This document shows positions 1 through 12,283 of a DNA stretch of 64,000 nt, piece by piece. The notes beneath the pieces are model-generated. The model did no database searches, had not been told where the DNA came from, and saw nothing but the letters and a program-made list of their open reading frames with translations. The DNA comes from Sequoia sempervirens (lineage: Eukaryota > Streptophyta > Pinopsida > Cupressales > Cupressaceae): assembly GCA_007258455.2 (NCBI GenBank), contig VDFB02270651.1:695810197-695874196 (forward strand), in the 5' to 3' direction. The position numbers and the translations under genes were made by a program. How positions within the stretch are numbered: position 1 is the stretch's first letter; each line of letters opens with the position of its first letter.

Positions 1-118
1 TCTCCCACTACCTCCCTCTCTCTCTCTCTCAGCTCTCTCCATCCTACACCCTATCCCTCTCTTAGGTCTCTCTCTCACTCAATCCCTCTATCTCTCTCCC
101 CTTAACCCTTAAACCCTC
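1..118. repeat. CT-rich low-complexity tract with telomere-like stretches
   Basis: Runs of CTCTCTC and CCCTCT grade into CCTTAACCCTTAAACCCT, a degenerate form of the plant telomere unit CCCTAAA. The same kind of tract occurs at 21,700-22,159 and 26,153-26,640. It ends exactly where an LTR-like sequence begins (TG at 119). It runs off the window, so its full size is unknown. Confidence 0.8.
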
Positions 119-1161
119 TGTAGACATGCAAAATTGGAATAACACATTTGATTAGGTCATATTCATCCATTCATCAAATAAATCAAGTTTATTTGGTCAA
201 TCTTCTAAAGTCATAAATTTAAAATCAAATAAATCAACTTGATCCTAACAATATTCTCTTTGATTAAATAAATCAAATATTTATTTAATCAAGTTTAAAA
301 TAACATCCCATCCCTTTTGATTTAAATAAATCAAAATATTCAAGTCAAATGGGTCAAATCAACTAATCATCACCTAAGCTAATCTAATCCTAATTAACCT
401 AACCTAACCACCCATCACATCCTCTAGCTTTTCCCACTTGCACCAATAAATCATTTTAATTCATTTATAAAATCAGCATTTTCCATCAACATGACATCTT
501 TGAGGAATATTCCCTCAAGTTTGAATTCAAAAATAAGTGGACATGTACACCCAACAATTTATTTAATAGGTCTTACATGTCTCTTACATGTCCCTTGCAA
601 AGGTCAAACTTAGCATTAACTCTCAAATTCAAATTTGAAATCTCCCTCTCTTTGGCACTTTGACCAAAATGTGCTCATTCCTCAACCACTCACAAGTTGA
701 AAAGTGGCTTCATCTCATTGGCCAAATCTTTATCCCACATTTCTCTCTCATAAGAATTCTTTCAACTTGAGAATCTTTAAATAGAGGCTTCATCCTTCAA
801 CAAATCCTCCACAATTTGATCCACAAATCCTATGCAAAGTCATTCTTTTCATTTGAGAACTGATTTTTCCCATCTTACTCCATCTTCAAAGAATTTTATC
901 ATTTACCTTATCTTAGCAAGGATTGGGAAAGGGCTTGTTTCCATAGAAGCACCAATCCAATATGAAATAGGATTTATTTCATGTTTTATATGCTTTAGTT
1001 TATCTTGTAATTTTTTTGCATTTTGAAACATGATTTATTATTTCGTATGGATGCTTGATAATTTGCTATGTTTTAAAGTGCTAATCATGCTAATGTGTGT
1101 GTGCTAGTTTTAGCCATTTTCATATTTTCACCATCCACATAATGGCACTAGAAGGAGGGCT
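119..1161 (+). mobile_element. LTR copy in plus orientation (solo or truncated)
   Basis: This ~1.04-kb segment is a close copy, in opposite orientation, of 5,713-6,757. It starts with TGTAGACATG and stays alignable up to GAGGGCT near 1,161, where the other copy continues into CTACA; the last bases of this copy are lost. A TATA-like TTTAAATA lies near 774. No polypurine tract precedes it and no primer binding site follows it, so I read it as a solo or truncated LTR of the family whose complete 3' LTR is at 5,713. It has no coding capacity; a 64-codon open frame in it is not supported. Confidence 0.75.
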
Positions 1162-4100
1162 CCTTGCAAGTTTTTAACATTTTGTCTGCAGATTTATTTT
1201 TTTTAATGTATTTTGTTTACAGGTTGAATATGAATTAAAGCAGTTTTCCCTTGATTCCAAAATTCCTTGATCTTTGATAAATAGATGAAAAATAGGAAGA
1301 CTGTGCATTGATAAATTCAACATATAATGGCTAGTTAAGTTGACCTTTAAATCCAAAGTACTTGACCTGCAATGGCACGCTTGATGGGAGTGTGTTCTGT
1401 TTTTTTTATTTTACTTATGCTTTGGGCGGTGCTTGGTTGAAGATGTATTAAGACAATCTCTACCTTGGGGATGTGTTCTTACTATGTCTTTGTACTGATC
1501 TCTATTTTAAGATGATCTCTACCTCAATTAGCTTGAAAGTCTTTAAAAGTTATTAGTTGCTAGTACACTACCATTGATAGATCTGCTAGATCTCCTTTAA
1601 CAGATTTGTTAGAGCTCCTGCGATCCATCTCGTCATAGCACATAAGGTCCTTAGTGCCCTACTAGAGACTCTTTGTTCCTGCAATATCTTTAGCGTCGCA
1701 CTCATGCTCCTAGTTCTAAAATCTTACACATTCTCGGTAGTCTTATATATTTTGACTAAACACATCCACAACAGTGCCAATCAATCCCGCAGGTCTCAAT
1801 GGTTTTAGCAATCTTGACATCATTTATCAACGCCAACAATAGAGCAATTTGTGGCTCTTGACTGGTAAAGTGTAGGCAGTGGAATGTCTTTATAGTAGAA
1901 ACAATTGTGTTCACAACTGGAATATGGAGATAGGAATTGTCTCTACTCGACAACTAGTTACTGTCTATACTGAACATGTTTTTTCTTTCTTTTTATTATG
2001 CAGAGTGCCATTGACCTTTGTGATTTTGATGTAATCTGAATGTAGAAGGTAGGCGTAATAATTTGGATGAGTTTTTTTGTTGGCTCTGGTAAAGAATTTA
2101 GCACATGCAATTCCCATGCCTAGGCCTACATTATCTCATACATGTACATTGCATTCGCTGATCAAAATTTCTTTGAGTCTAAAAATAGTCTTTGGTGCAG
2201 CTTGTCTTCTTTCTGCATTTTATGGATATATAGGTATTAATATTTCTCCAATGATGAATTGATCTTTAATACTAGTAGATAGTGATTTTTTTGCCCGTTT
2301 AGAATCCTTGCATGATAAATGCACTCACACAAAGCAACATATTATCTTTTCTATTAAAATAGCCACCTACTCATATTTAAATTCTCTAAGGATGTTGAGC
2401 TTGTGATGCAATCAATTCTTCTTTCTTCATCTTCCCACTCTCTTGTATCTACTCTCCAACCATTCTTTATCACCACTATCACCATCAGAAGTACTCCTCA
2501 CAACCAGTCTAACTATTTGTAGCACTTATTGTGCTCACATTGCATTGAAGGGTTGTATAGGGTCTTTGTCGACCTAAAAAATTGATTGAGACCTTCATTA
2601 TCTTCACATGGCTGGGAAAAGGTTGTAGAATTCATTGATTACATTTATTGTCCCATCCTCACTAATTCTGAGCCCCTTCTCATCTGTTTCCCTGGTCCAG
2701 TCACGGAAGGAGTCCTTATACAAAGAATCTACCAGTGCATTCATTGGGTCATCAACATTTATTGAGTAGTAGATGAAAGAGATCTTTTGGAAGATATGCG
2801 AGTACTCTTCTAACACCCATCAATAATGCCTTTTGCAAGCTGCTAGTCGAGTCACTTCACTATTAAATATGCACACAAAATGATACCCATAGTCACCAGG
2901 TTCAACATTAACTAACTTCAAAATCTTCAAATGATTTTAGCTTTCTGAGGTCGCATACAAAAATAAGATCTCACTTCAAAATTGTTTGCTCAGGCTCGAC
3001 CAGCTGAGGATTACGCCATATCTCAAATGGTAATATAAGGAATGTTTCATTTAACAAATAAAGTTGAAACCTAGTGAGATGGATATGCAGGTTCGTTAGC
3101 ACGAATATGAGGTGAAGCACACTGCCTTTGGAGGCTCTGGATTTTATGGCTGCAAATACAATTCATTTTTCAGCTGGTCAAAATCCTTTTGAAGTCACAT
3201 ATGCCAGTTCATGAATGATTGATGTTGACAACAACTCTTTCGGACTCTTTAATATAGCTTGACTCAACTTAATAAACATCTAGGAAAAAAATATCAGCAG
3301 CCTTAAGTGAATTAAAAGCAATAATCATTGCTCCATAGGGCCTGCGATCTAATGTTTAGATTTTATAGCTTTTATGACTTAAGAATCTGAGATATCTCTT
3401 AAATCTTCCATTCAACAGTTGTCTGTATGATATAAATGCACTTTGCATATTTGATTGTCTATATATCTGTCAGGTTTGAAAAAATGGAGACTTGATTTTG
3501 TTTGCAAGGAGTGAATGTAGAAAATGCCATGCTGCCTTCATTTGCCAAGCTATCAAAATATTTTGAATTCGATAATGTTGTCTACGTTTCGGTATTTTGG
3601 ATGCAGATTTAGATGTAGATATTTTGACAATGATATTGGTTGATTGCACTTAATTATAAATCTAATATTTATTTTTTTCTTCACAGGTTTGACAATCTGC
3701 CCTAGAATTTAATACTATTCCCTGTGTCAATTCAAACATGCAAAAATCAAGGGGAGGGTGAATTTGAGCTACTTTTATTGAGTAGTGGAGACCGCTTTAT
3801 GATACTACGATAATGGGATAGACAAAAAACTTGATTTTTCAGACTATGATTTGGGGGAGCAACCTTTAAAAGCCTTTTCTACACATCCTACTATTCCACT
3901 ATCATTGCTTTCTTTTTTCAGATTTGATATGGCTTTGTGTATGTGTAAGGATGTAAATCAATTAAATCTACAAAATCCCATCACTTAACTTGTTTTTTTT
4001 GGCTTTTGTTTTCATTGCATGTTTGAGACAATCTAGGAAGGTGCACAAATCAGGTGTGCATGAAGATGGTTGACATTAGAATCAAGTGAAGAAAAAAAAA

Positions 4101-5712
4101 AGATTGGAGTTGAAGGATATCGAGCATTGAAACTTGAAACTCACAAAGCATTTTTTTAATGCTCAGAGCCTCTATTTTATGCCATAATTTTATGTCTTAG
4201 ACTAACTCATTTATTTTTAGGCTCTAAATTAAACATAGCAAAAAAAAATCAATTTTCATGGCAAAGGGCTTAAAACAAATCATAGAACAAATCCACTAGA
4301 TTTCATTTAAGGATAAACAAATTGAACAAACAAATCTTCAGATTTGATTTTTTGGTGCTTAAAATGAACATGTTTTTTTCGTGTTTTGTAATCTCTTATG
4401 CAAAGTAATCTCATCTAAATAGGCATATGCACTTCTCTCGTGCTTCACAGTGATCTTGAGAATAAAAAGTCTCTTTTGATGACATTAAGTTTCATAAAAG
4501 ATTTCCTCCACACTTCAATTTGGGTTTAAAAATTGAACAAAACACTTTGCGAGTGTGAGTAACTTATTGCATGTGTTCTCCCTTTGTTTCTAAACGAAGG
4601 TTGATCAAACTATGAATATGTTTGCTCACTTTTTTCTATCTTAGAGGGCTTGCCTTGGGGAAAAAGTACTCACCCAAGGGAACAAATCAACTGGTAGCAC
4701 TCTAAAGCCAAGAGTATTTCCAACTGGGATATAAATGTGGGTATTGGAGTAAATGCCAATATCACATGGTTGATTTCGATGAGATGGATCCAAAAGGGGA
4801 CTCTCACTATATGGGTCAATCTCCACGAACAGAAAGTATGAACTAGAACCCTTGTTTGTAGTGGCCAATTAACTCATTCACCAAATTTATCAAAGTGGTG
4901 CATTGGAAATTAGATTCCAAGAAGTTACTTGCCATGTCCGATCTTGGTTAAAATATAAAGGTTAAGACTTCATTCTTAACATACCTTTATATTTTTTCCT
5001 TGGTTGCATGTAAAATCATCTCTTCTACTATGAAGGGCATGAGGCAAGCCCACTAAGAAAAATGTACCAATTGAGCTAGGGAGTTATATTGCTTGTGAGT
5101 CAGTTTGAAAACATAGTGTTTTGATCGAAAACATTGGAAAACCAACATTCAACATATCATCAAAATTGCAAACCCTTTAGGAGAGGAAAATATCCTTGAA
5201 AAAATTCACATGTTATTGCTTTCCCTTGGGATTCGTATCCTTAGAGGCTTCTAATCATTTGGATTTCATCTCAATTTGCTCCTACTAAGGTCAACAATAG
5301 GTAACTCTTGCCTCAAATTTCCTTGGTTTCTGCATAATACACTTTGCAGGACAAGGGGAAAGTTGAGACATTAGACGTCTAGATTCAAAATCTAATCAAG
5401 AGTGTGTTTTTGGTAAAAAAAATCCATTAAGAAAAGATTAAATCAATTGGACCCTACACATGTGCTTGGCATCTTTTGGTCATATGGTTTTCATGCAAAC
5501 ATTGGTCTTCTAATTTTGAATTACTCTTAGAGAAATGCATGTTCTTCACGTTCTTGGTCTCATAAACAAGTCCTTCCTAGGTTCATTTAGGATCAATTCA
5601 AACACTCCATGATCCATTCAAACATTTATCAAACCCATCTCACCAAACAACTTTAGAGCTTTGGAAGCATCATTCTAAACTTGGGTAAATCATCAAAATC
5701 AAAATCACAAAA
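1162..5712. other. Gene-free spacer between the inverted LTR copies
   Basis: I see no convincing gene. Open frames are short (up to about 75 codons), scattered on both strands and without recognisable domains. The composition is AT-rich and not obviously repetitive within the window. It could be leader or internal sequence of the LTR family, or unrelated DNA caught between two insertions. Confidence 0.5.
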
Positions 5713-6757
5713 TGTAGCCCTCCTTCTAGTGCCATTATGTGGATGGCAAAAATCTACAAATGGCTAAAACTAACACACACACATTAGCATGATTAGCACT
5801 TTAAAACATAGAAAATTATCAAGCATCCATATGAAATAATAAATCATGTTTCAAAATACAAAAAAATTACAAGATAAACTAAAGCATATAAAACATGAAA
5901 TAAATCCTATTTCATATTGGATTGGTGCTTCTATGGAAACAAGCCCTTTCCCAATCCTTGCTAAGATAAGCTAAATGATAAAATGATTTGAAGATGGAGT
6001 AAGATGGGAAAAATCGGTTCTCAAATGAAGAGAGTGACTTTGCATAGGATTTGTGGATCAAATTGTGGAGGATTTGTTGAAGGATGAAGCCTCTATTTAA
6101 AGATTCTCAAGTTGAAAGAATACTTATGAGAGAGCAATGTGGGATAAATATTTGGACAATGAGATGATGCCACTTTTCAACTTGTGAGTGGTTGAGGAAT
6201 GAGCACATTTTGGTCAATGTGCCAAAGAGAGGGAGATTTCAAATTTGAATTTGAGAGTTAATGTTAAGTTTGACCTTTGCAAGGGATATGTAAGAGACAT
6301 GTAAGAACTATTAAATGCCTTGTTGGGTGTACATGTCCACTTGCTTTTGAATTCAAACTTGAAGGAATATTCCTCAAAGATGCCATGCTGATGGAAAATG
6401 CTGATGTTATAAATGAATTAAAATGATTTATTAGTGTAAGTGGGAAAAGCTAGAGGATGTGATGGGTGGTTAGGTTAGGTTAAACATGATTAGATTAGTT
6501 TAGGTGATGATTAGTTGATTTGACCCATTTGACTTAAATATTTTGATTTATTTAAATCAAAAGGGATGGAAGGTGATTTTAGACTTGATTAAATAAATAT
6601 TTGATTTATTTAATCAAAGAGGATATTGTTAGGAGCAAGTTGATTTATTTGATTTTAAATTGATGACTTTAGAAGATTGACCAAATAAACTTGATTTATT
6701 CAATGAATGGATGGATATGACCTAATCCAATGTGTTATGCCAATTTTCATGTCTACA
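5713..6757 (-). mobile_element. 3' LTR of an old minus-strand retroelement
   Basis: Read on the minus strand this LTR starts TGTAGACATG and ends GGGCTACA, so it has the 5-bp terminal inverted repeat TGTAG/CTACA expected of an LTR. A 14-base polypurine tract lies directly upstream in the element's sense (6,758-6,771), which identifies it as the 3' LTR of an element whose body lies to the right. A plus-orientation copy lies at 119-1,161. No 5' LTR partner is seen to the right of 21,700, so the element is truncated there. Non-coding. Confidence 0.8.
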
Positions 6758-6771
6758 TTTTCCCCCTCTTT
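6758..6771 (-). other. Polypurine tract of the old element
   Basis: On the minus strand the bases read AAAGAGGGGGAAAA and abut the TG of the LTR. A polypurine tract in this place primes plus-strand DNA synthesis in LTR retroelements, and it fixes the element's orientation as minus. Confidence 0.8.
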
Positions 6772-9479
6772 GAAGCAATGTACTTACTGTGTTGGTTCAA
6801 AGAATAAACTTTCCACAATCAAAATTAAAAAAAAATTGATTTTTCTGGATGGCCCAACAGAAAGTACACTAGTACACAAAATTTTCTAATTTTTCTGGAT
6901 GCCCCAGTAGAAAGTACACTAGTACATTGCCCCCTTAAGAGATCGAGCAAGAAGATTGAATTTGAGGGTCGATCTCACAATAAAGAGGTTCAAAATGGAC
7001 GTATGGATGGTTATGATGATGATGCAAATGAGATGGATGATGTGATGATGCCTATATGATTGTGCAATAGATGTTTTATGCAAATGTATGATTTATGAGA
7101 TGCTTAGACTAACAGATCTATATTATGATGATAATGCAAATGTGAGATGGTATGCAGAATGTTGATGGTTCATGGATGCAAAATGGATGCACTGGTGATG
7201 ATGATTAACTAATCATGATGTGATGTTAGTGTGGAAAAAAAAAGAAATTAGGAATGATATGATGACAAGAGGATCCAACAAGCCCATGATCTGACGAGAC
7301 TTTATTAGAGATGATGATGATTTGCTTATCAAGGATTAGGATTTTAAAAGGGCTACTTACCTTATGTTTGGTAACACACGTAGGTACAATGCATCAAGGT
7401 ATAAAGAACCAGGATGGTGTTGTACCTAGTTCGATGGACTTTGACTCAACAAACAAACAAGAGTATTCTTGCTCACACCTAACATACATAAACCTTGCTA
7501 GGACGTACCTAACAAAGTAAGTATTTTCCAAGTTATATTACAAGAATGTCCAACAAGCACAATAGACAAAAGGATAATGATCGTTGCCCCATTCCTATCT
7601 CTCTAAATCCTTCATTCAGATATCATTGAGAGGTCCTTGGAATGAGCGCAATAAGATAAATCAAAAGAAAAGATCAAGTATGCAAACAAGTCAATGTTAT
7701 TCATACCTTCAACCAAAGGGATTTGTTTTGATAGGATAAGAATCCAAAGTGATATCCAAAATGATGCCTATTGTTGAAACAATATATCCTAGGACATGCA
7801 TTGTATAGGATGATGATGGGTTGATAAGTTGATTGATAGGCTGTTGATATAAGGTTGATTGTCATGTTTGCGAGTGATCAAGATTTTGATTTTGCATTTA
7901 AAAGATTTGTTGTTTGCTTTTGATTTTATGATTGAAGCTTGATTTTGCTGATTGTTGTGGTTGTTTCTGTTTGTATTGCTAAAGGATGAAGGTGACGATC
8001 AGTTTATTATGGATGATTGATTATTTCAAGTGAAAGCAAAATGGGATGGATGGATTTTTTTCAAATATTTGGATGTTTTTGATATTTTTGGAATGTTTTG
8101 AGGCTATTTTTGGTATTTTTCCAAATTTTTACAAATGTTTTGATTTTTGAATTTTACGATGTTTTGGGCTTTTCTAATATTTTATGAATGTTTTGGATTT
8201 TTGGTTTTGGATGTTTTGGATTTTCTTGGTTTTTTTTGATTTTTGGATTTTGATGTTTGGATTTTTGATGTCAAATCAAGATTATCCTTGCCTACGTTTA
8301 AGCTCAGAGACGATGTAGTTTGGATATCATATTTTTGACATTTTTCTATTTTTTGAGTTTTTTGGATTTTGATATGTTTTGAATGTTTTTTTATTTTCTA
8401 ATTTTCTGATGTTTTTGGATTTTCACATGATTTTGATGATTTGGATATGGATATGTGTCTAATGCTATTAGTGCTCTGTTTTGAGATTTTTTTGAAGACC
8501 AAGCTAATGTTGACTTATTGAATCAATGGATTGATGATGATAATAACATTGTTGAGGATACACAACAATGTAAGGATTTGATTGATTAGGATTGACGATG
8601 ATAACATTGTTGAGGATGTACAACAATGGAAGGATAGTGTTAAGCAACACAAGGATATCCTGATGATTTCTTGATTGGATTTGATTGATCATGATTTTGA
8701 AGCTTGGTTTGAAACAAAAGTTGTTTGAATGATTTGATGTGACATTTGATGGGAAAATTAGATGCAACTAATAGTGATTATTTGGATTGATGAAAGATGA
8801 AAGATGAAGTTTGATAAGGAATTTCTTCTTGTCAAAATATGCCATGGGCTAGTGATTTGGATTCTAGATAACAAATGCTTTGACCAATTTGATTTTACAT
8901 TTTCCAATGTTCAGATCACCACATAAGTTGGAGGATATAGATCAAGATTTATTCCTGAAGCAAGATGCAAATATCTACCCCCAGTTTCTAGCAATGTAAG
9001 GACTACCATGGATGGATGTTCGGATAGGTGTATGGATGGATGGATATGATAGGAACGCAAATGATTTCAAGGATTATCTTGCGATAAGATAAGGTGTTCA
9101 GATAAAGAATGCTCATTTGGATAATGCTTTATGGATCAGATAATGTTGCATAGGATAAGATCAATTAAAATGGACCATGTCAAGATGTTTACCATAATCA
9201 AGCGTAAAGTGTGCCCCAAAATTTCATCAACATCAAGATAACTTGGATGATGGATGTGAATGGATGAAAATGGATTGGATCAATGGATTTAGTATGGATA
9301 AGATGGATGGAATGCTAGATTTATTATGGATGGGATGAGATGCTTTCACCTGAACTAGTGCACGTAGATGCTTGATTCTACACATGATGCCTGTTTGCGA
9401 GGTTTTCATCATGGTATTTCCCAAAGCACCACTGTAGTGGTTTTCACTAGAGGACAATTTTTTTCTTTACTGTTTTCAA
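6772..9479. other. Non-coding body of the old element with short duplications
   Basis: No gene is supported. The stretch holds a two-copy direct repeat of about 54 bp (6,838-6,930, unit beginning ATTTTTCTGGATG), GATGATG/ATGGATG-rich sequence (6,995-7,220 and 9,000-9,310), a long T/G-rich run of TTTTTGGATTTTGATG-like words (8,040-8,440), and a second two-copy repeat of about 55 bp (8,530-8,634). This is 3' untranslated sequence of the old minus-strand element, between its coding remnant and its polypurine tract. Confidence 0.55.
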
Positions 9480-10024
9480 AAAAAATTCTATTTTTTTTGG
9501 ATTTTCATTTTTTTTATTTGTTTGGATTTTTATAAAAGATTCATATTGACCCACCTGGTGGTGTTGATGTAGATGCCCCTGTCATAATGTGCTATCTATA
9601 TCCTGCTTGAAGAAGTTTCTTTGCTAAGATACATGCACTTGAATGAAAATTTTTGGGATTCTTGATTTGCTTTATTGATATCAGGGTTAACTCTATCTTT
9701 TTGTGTACATCACAATAGAGTGCCTTCAAAATCCTTATGATGAAGGGTTGTTTCCAATACATTGTCAATTTGAGAATTGGATATTATGAATGGAGGTGTG
9801 GATGGAGTGTGTTTAGGGATCATAAAAGAAGGATTGGTTGAAAGCTTGGAATCTTTGACTCTCCAAACTTGGGAAGATGAGCAATGATGGGTGGATATGG
9901 AACTGTGCGTGGAATTAGGACCAACTACTTGATACAATCAGTACATCACTTGAAAATATTGCTTTTTCTTTTGTGGACTTTTTTGATGGATACTTTTCCC
10001 TTCTTTATTTTTCCCCATAGTTTC
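9480..10024 (-). pseudogene. Old retroelement reading frame, C-terminal part left of the nested insertion
   Basis: On the minus strand this segment continues the frame interrupted by the element at 10,025-18,766. When one copy of the GTTTC target duplication is removed, the frame reads from the right flank (YQIPLFKET) straight into MGKNKEGKSIHQK here, then on to VVGPNSTHSS and FEGTLL, broken by a few stops. The sequence is Ser/Thr/Lys-rich with no domain I recognise. It is the downstream half of the pseudogene at 18,767-21,495. Function unknown. Confidence 0.55.
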
Positions 10025-12002
10025 TATTAGCTCCAAAAAATGTAGGTGGAATGCCTCAAGAGGCTTCCAATCTCTTTATACGCTTTAGGATAATAGACGA
10101 GGTCAAGAGAACTCAACCTTCTACTCTTCATGTGTTGCTAAACCTAGGTGGGTGTACCTTTCTGAATGAAGCAGACTTGACTTATAGTCATCCTTCTTGT
10201 AATGATTTGTCCACAATGGCATATGCAAGTGAACAAATGAATTCAAGTGCAATAGCAATCTCCTTATTCTAAATCCTAAAATGCTTAATTAACAGATATA
10301 AAGAGAATAAATGAATCTTAATGATGAAACTACAGAGACCAGTGCCTTATTGGGTATGTGGAGTCAAATGAAATCAAGATGAGCAACACTCTCTAGGGAG
10401 AACTCAAGTTATCTGGAATATATTCTGCTTACAACTTGTATAAACATGCAATACTGTAACCACTAAGCTCTACTTTAACAATCCAAATGAATCTCTCTGA
10501 TTACTGTGATCAATTAAAAGGATTTAATCTTTTCTGGAAAGAACCAATTGATTAACCACACAAAAACAACAAATGTGCACTGATGAATTGAATATAAACT
10601 TGTTATATCAATTTAAACAATTAGAAAGAATCCATCTTGGAGACAGCTTAGCAATACTTTCATTAAATTCAATAGATAATTGACACCAGAAAAATGCAGT
10701 AACATCAACTAGTTTTCATAAATACCTCCATTTTGAAAACATGCATCAATAGTCTCTGATCTGAGAATTTTATTCTACTCTATCTACTTGTTATGTATCA
10801 AATATTTAATAGCTGATGATTTTACAATTAAAAAAATGCCTATTTATACACCAGCATCAGAAAATATATCATATTGAGATCCCATGTCAGCCAACCGCTT
10901 AATTCAGGCTCATTTCATGTCGGCTTGCAACGGTAATTGAACATCCACATGTCGGCCACAGTATTTAATTTTTTGTTAATCTCACTGAAACAGTCACCAA
11001 GACATATCATAATGATGCTGAAGGCAATTAAATCACTATAGTCACCCTGTGTTTTATTCGCTTTCATCGTGACTTATCTGAGTCGAGGAGATATCCTATA
11101 GATCACTTTATGTTTCCTCAAGAGTTCCTTTACCTTTCACATGTCACTGTGACTTTATGATATCAGGAAGATGTCTCACAGAGCATATTATGTTTCACTG
11201 AAAGCCCCCGAGCTCAACACAAATCGCCAAGACAATATCAATCTCACACTGATGGAAAGCTTTTGTTCTATCGGCGAGACCCATCGTACTCACCAAGACC
11301 ATACTCTGAAGTAACATTAGTCTTGCCAAGGTATTCATTTTATGTTGGTTAGTGAGACCCCTTTGAATTTTCTATGACTTATTCTAAAGAAAACATCTTT
11401 CATCGACAAGCCTTTTGATAGAAACCCACTTGTATAATGTTGGTGAGACCAAAGGTGACTCACGGAGACCTCACTCTGATATCGCTTAGTCTGGCTAATA
11501 CAACTTAAACTCCTCCCAATATGTATTTTCCTATCAACGATCGGCAATACAAGGTGAGTTCATTGAGATGTTTCATTGGAGGAAAAAATCCCACTGATGC
11601 ATCTCCATATACGCCTATCAGCGAGACATAATGTAATCGATAAGACGTCATTCTGACAGTATATCTACTACTGAGATGATCCCTTTCTGTCACCAAAACA
11701 ATGTGAAAGTCTCACCGAAAGCCACCTATAGGTAAAATCCAATCACTATGACATCAAAAAGGTCTTTCCAATAGGCAACACAGACATTTATCAAAAAAAT
11801 GGATTGGGGAGACCCTGATATTGTCATGCCGAAACATACCATGATGTGAATTATGCAAGACCCGATGGAACAATGAGACCACAAGGCAAGAAATGGATAG
11901 AATGTTATGAAGATAGACCCATGTGTTTATGATGAGGACTCATATGGAAACCTAGGGTTATGGAAAACTTGTGAAAATAATCAGAAATTTACAGTTCCAA
12001 CA
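10025..12002 (-). mobile_element. 3' LTR of the nested element
   Basis: A 1,978-bp LTR, direct copy of 16,819-18,766. On the minus strand it starts TGTTGGAACTG and ends in CTAATA, consistent with an ancestral TGTTRG/CTAACA terminus. A TATA box, TATAAATA on the minus strand, is intact at 10,841-10,848. A stretch around 11,000-11,800 repeats short words of the GAGACC type. No clear long polypurine run precedes it; the bases just upstream are CAGATGAAGCCGC. A 73-codon open frame at its left end also occurs in the other LTR but covers the LTR terminus and is not taken as a gene. Confidence 0.9.
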
Positions 12003-12283
12003 GCGGCTTCATCTGGGGATGAATGATTATGAGATCATTGCAAGGATCCAAATCTTTAGGTGAGCAGACCAGACACAAAATGACGAACTAGTGAGTAGAA
12101 AGGAAGTGAATGCAGAGTGAAGGTATAGCATGATGGAATGGATGGAAAATGAATACAAAATGGAGATGAGAAAAAATCTAAACTACTCTGCATGGAAAAT
12201 AATTTTAAAGAGGACCATCAAGATTTGTCCATGTAGTGGCAACCCTAAATCCTCTGTGTTTCAACTTCACCTATTCTGAGTTG

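Noticed and set aside
10051..10272. A 73-codon frame at the LTR end that also occurs at 16,845-17,069 with similar protein sequence.
   Set aside because: It sits at the same place in both LTRs, so the similarity is that of the LTR; it covers the R/U5 side in antisense, with no sign of coding constraint.
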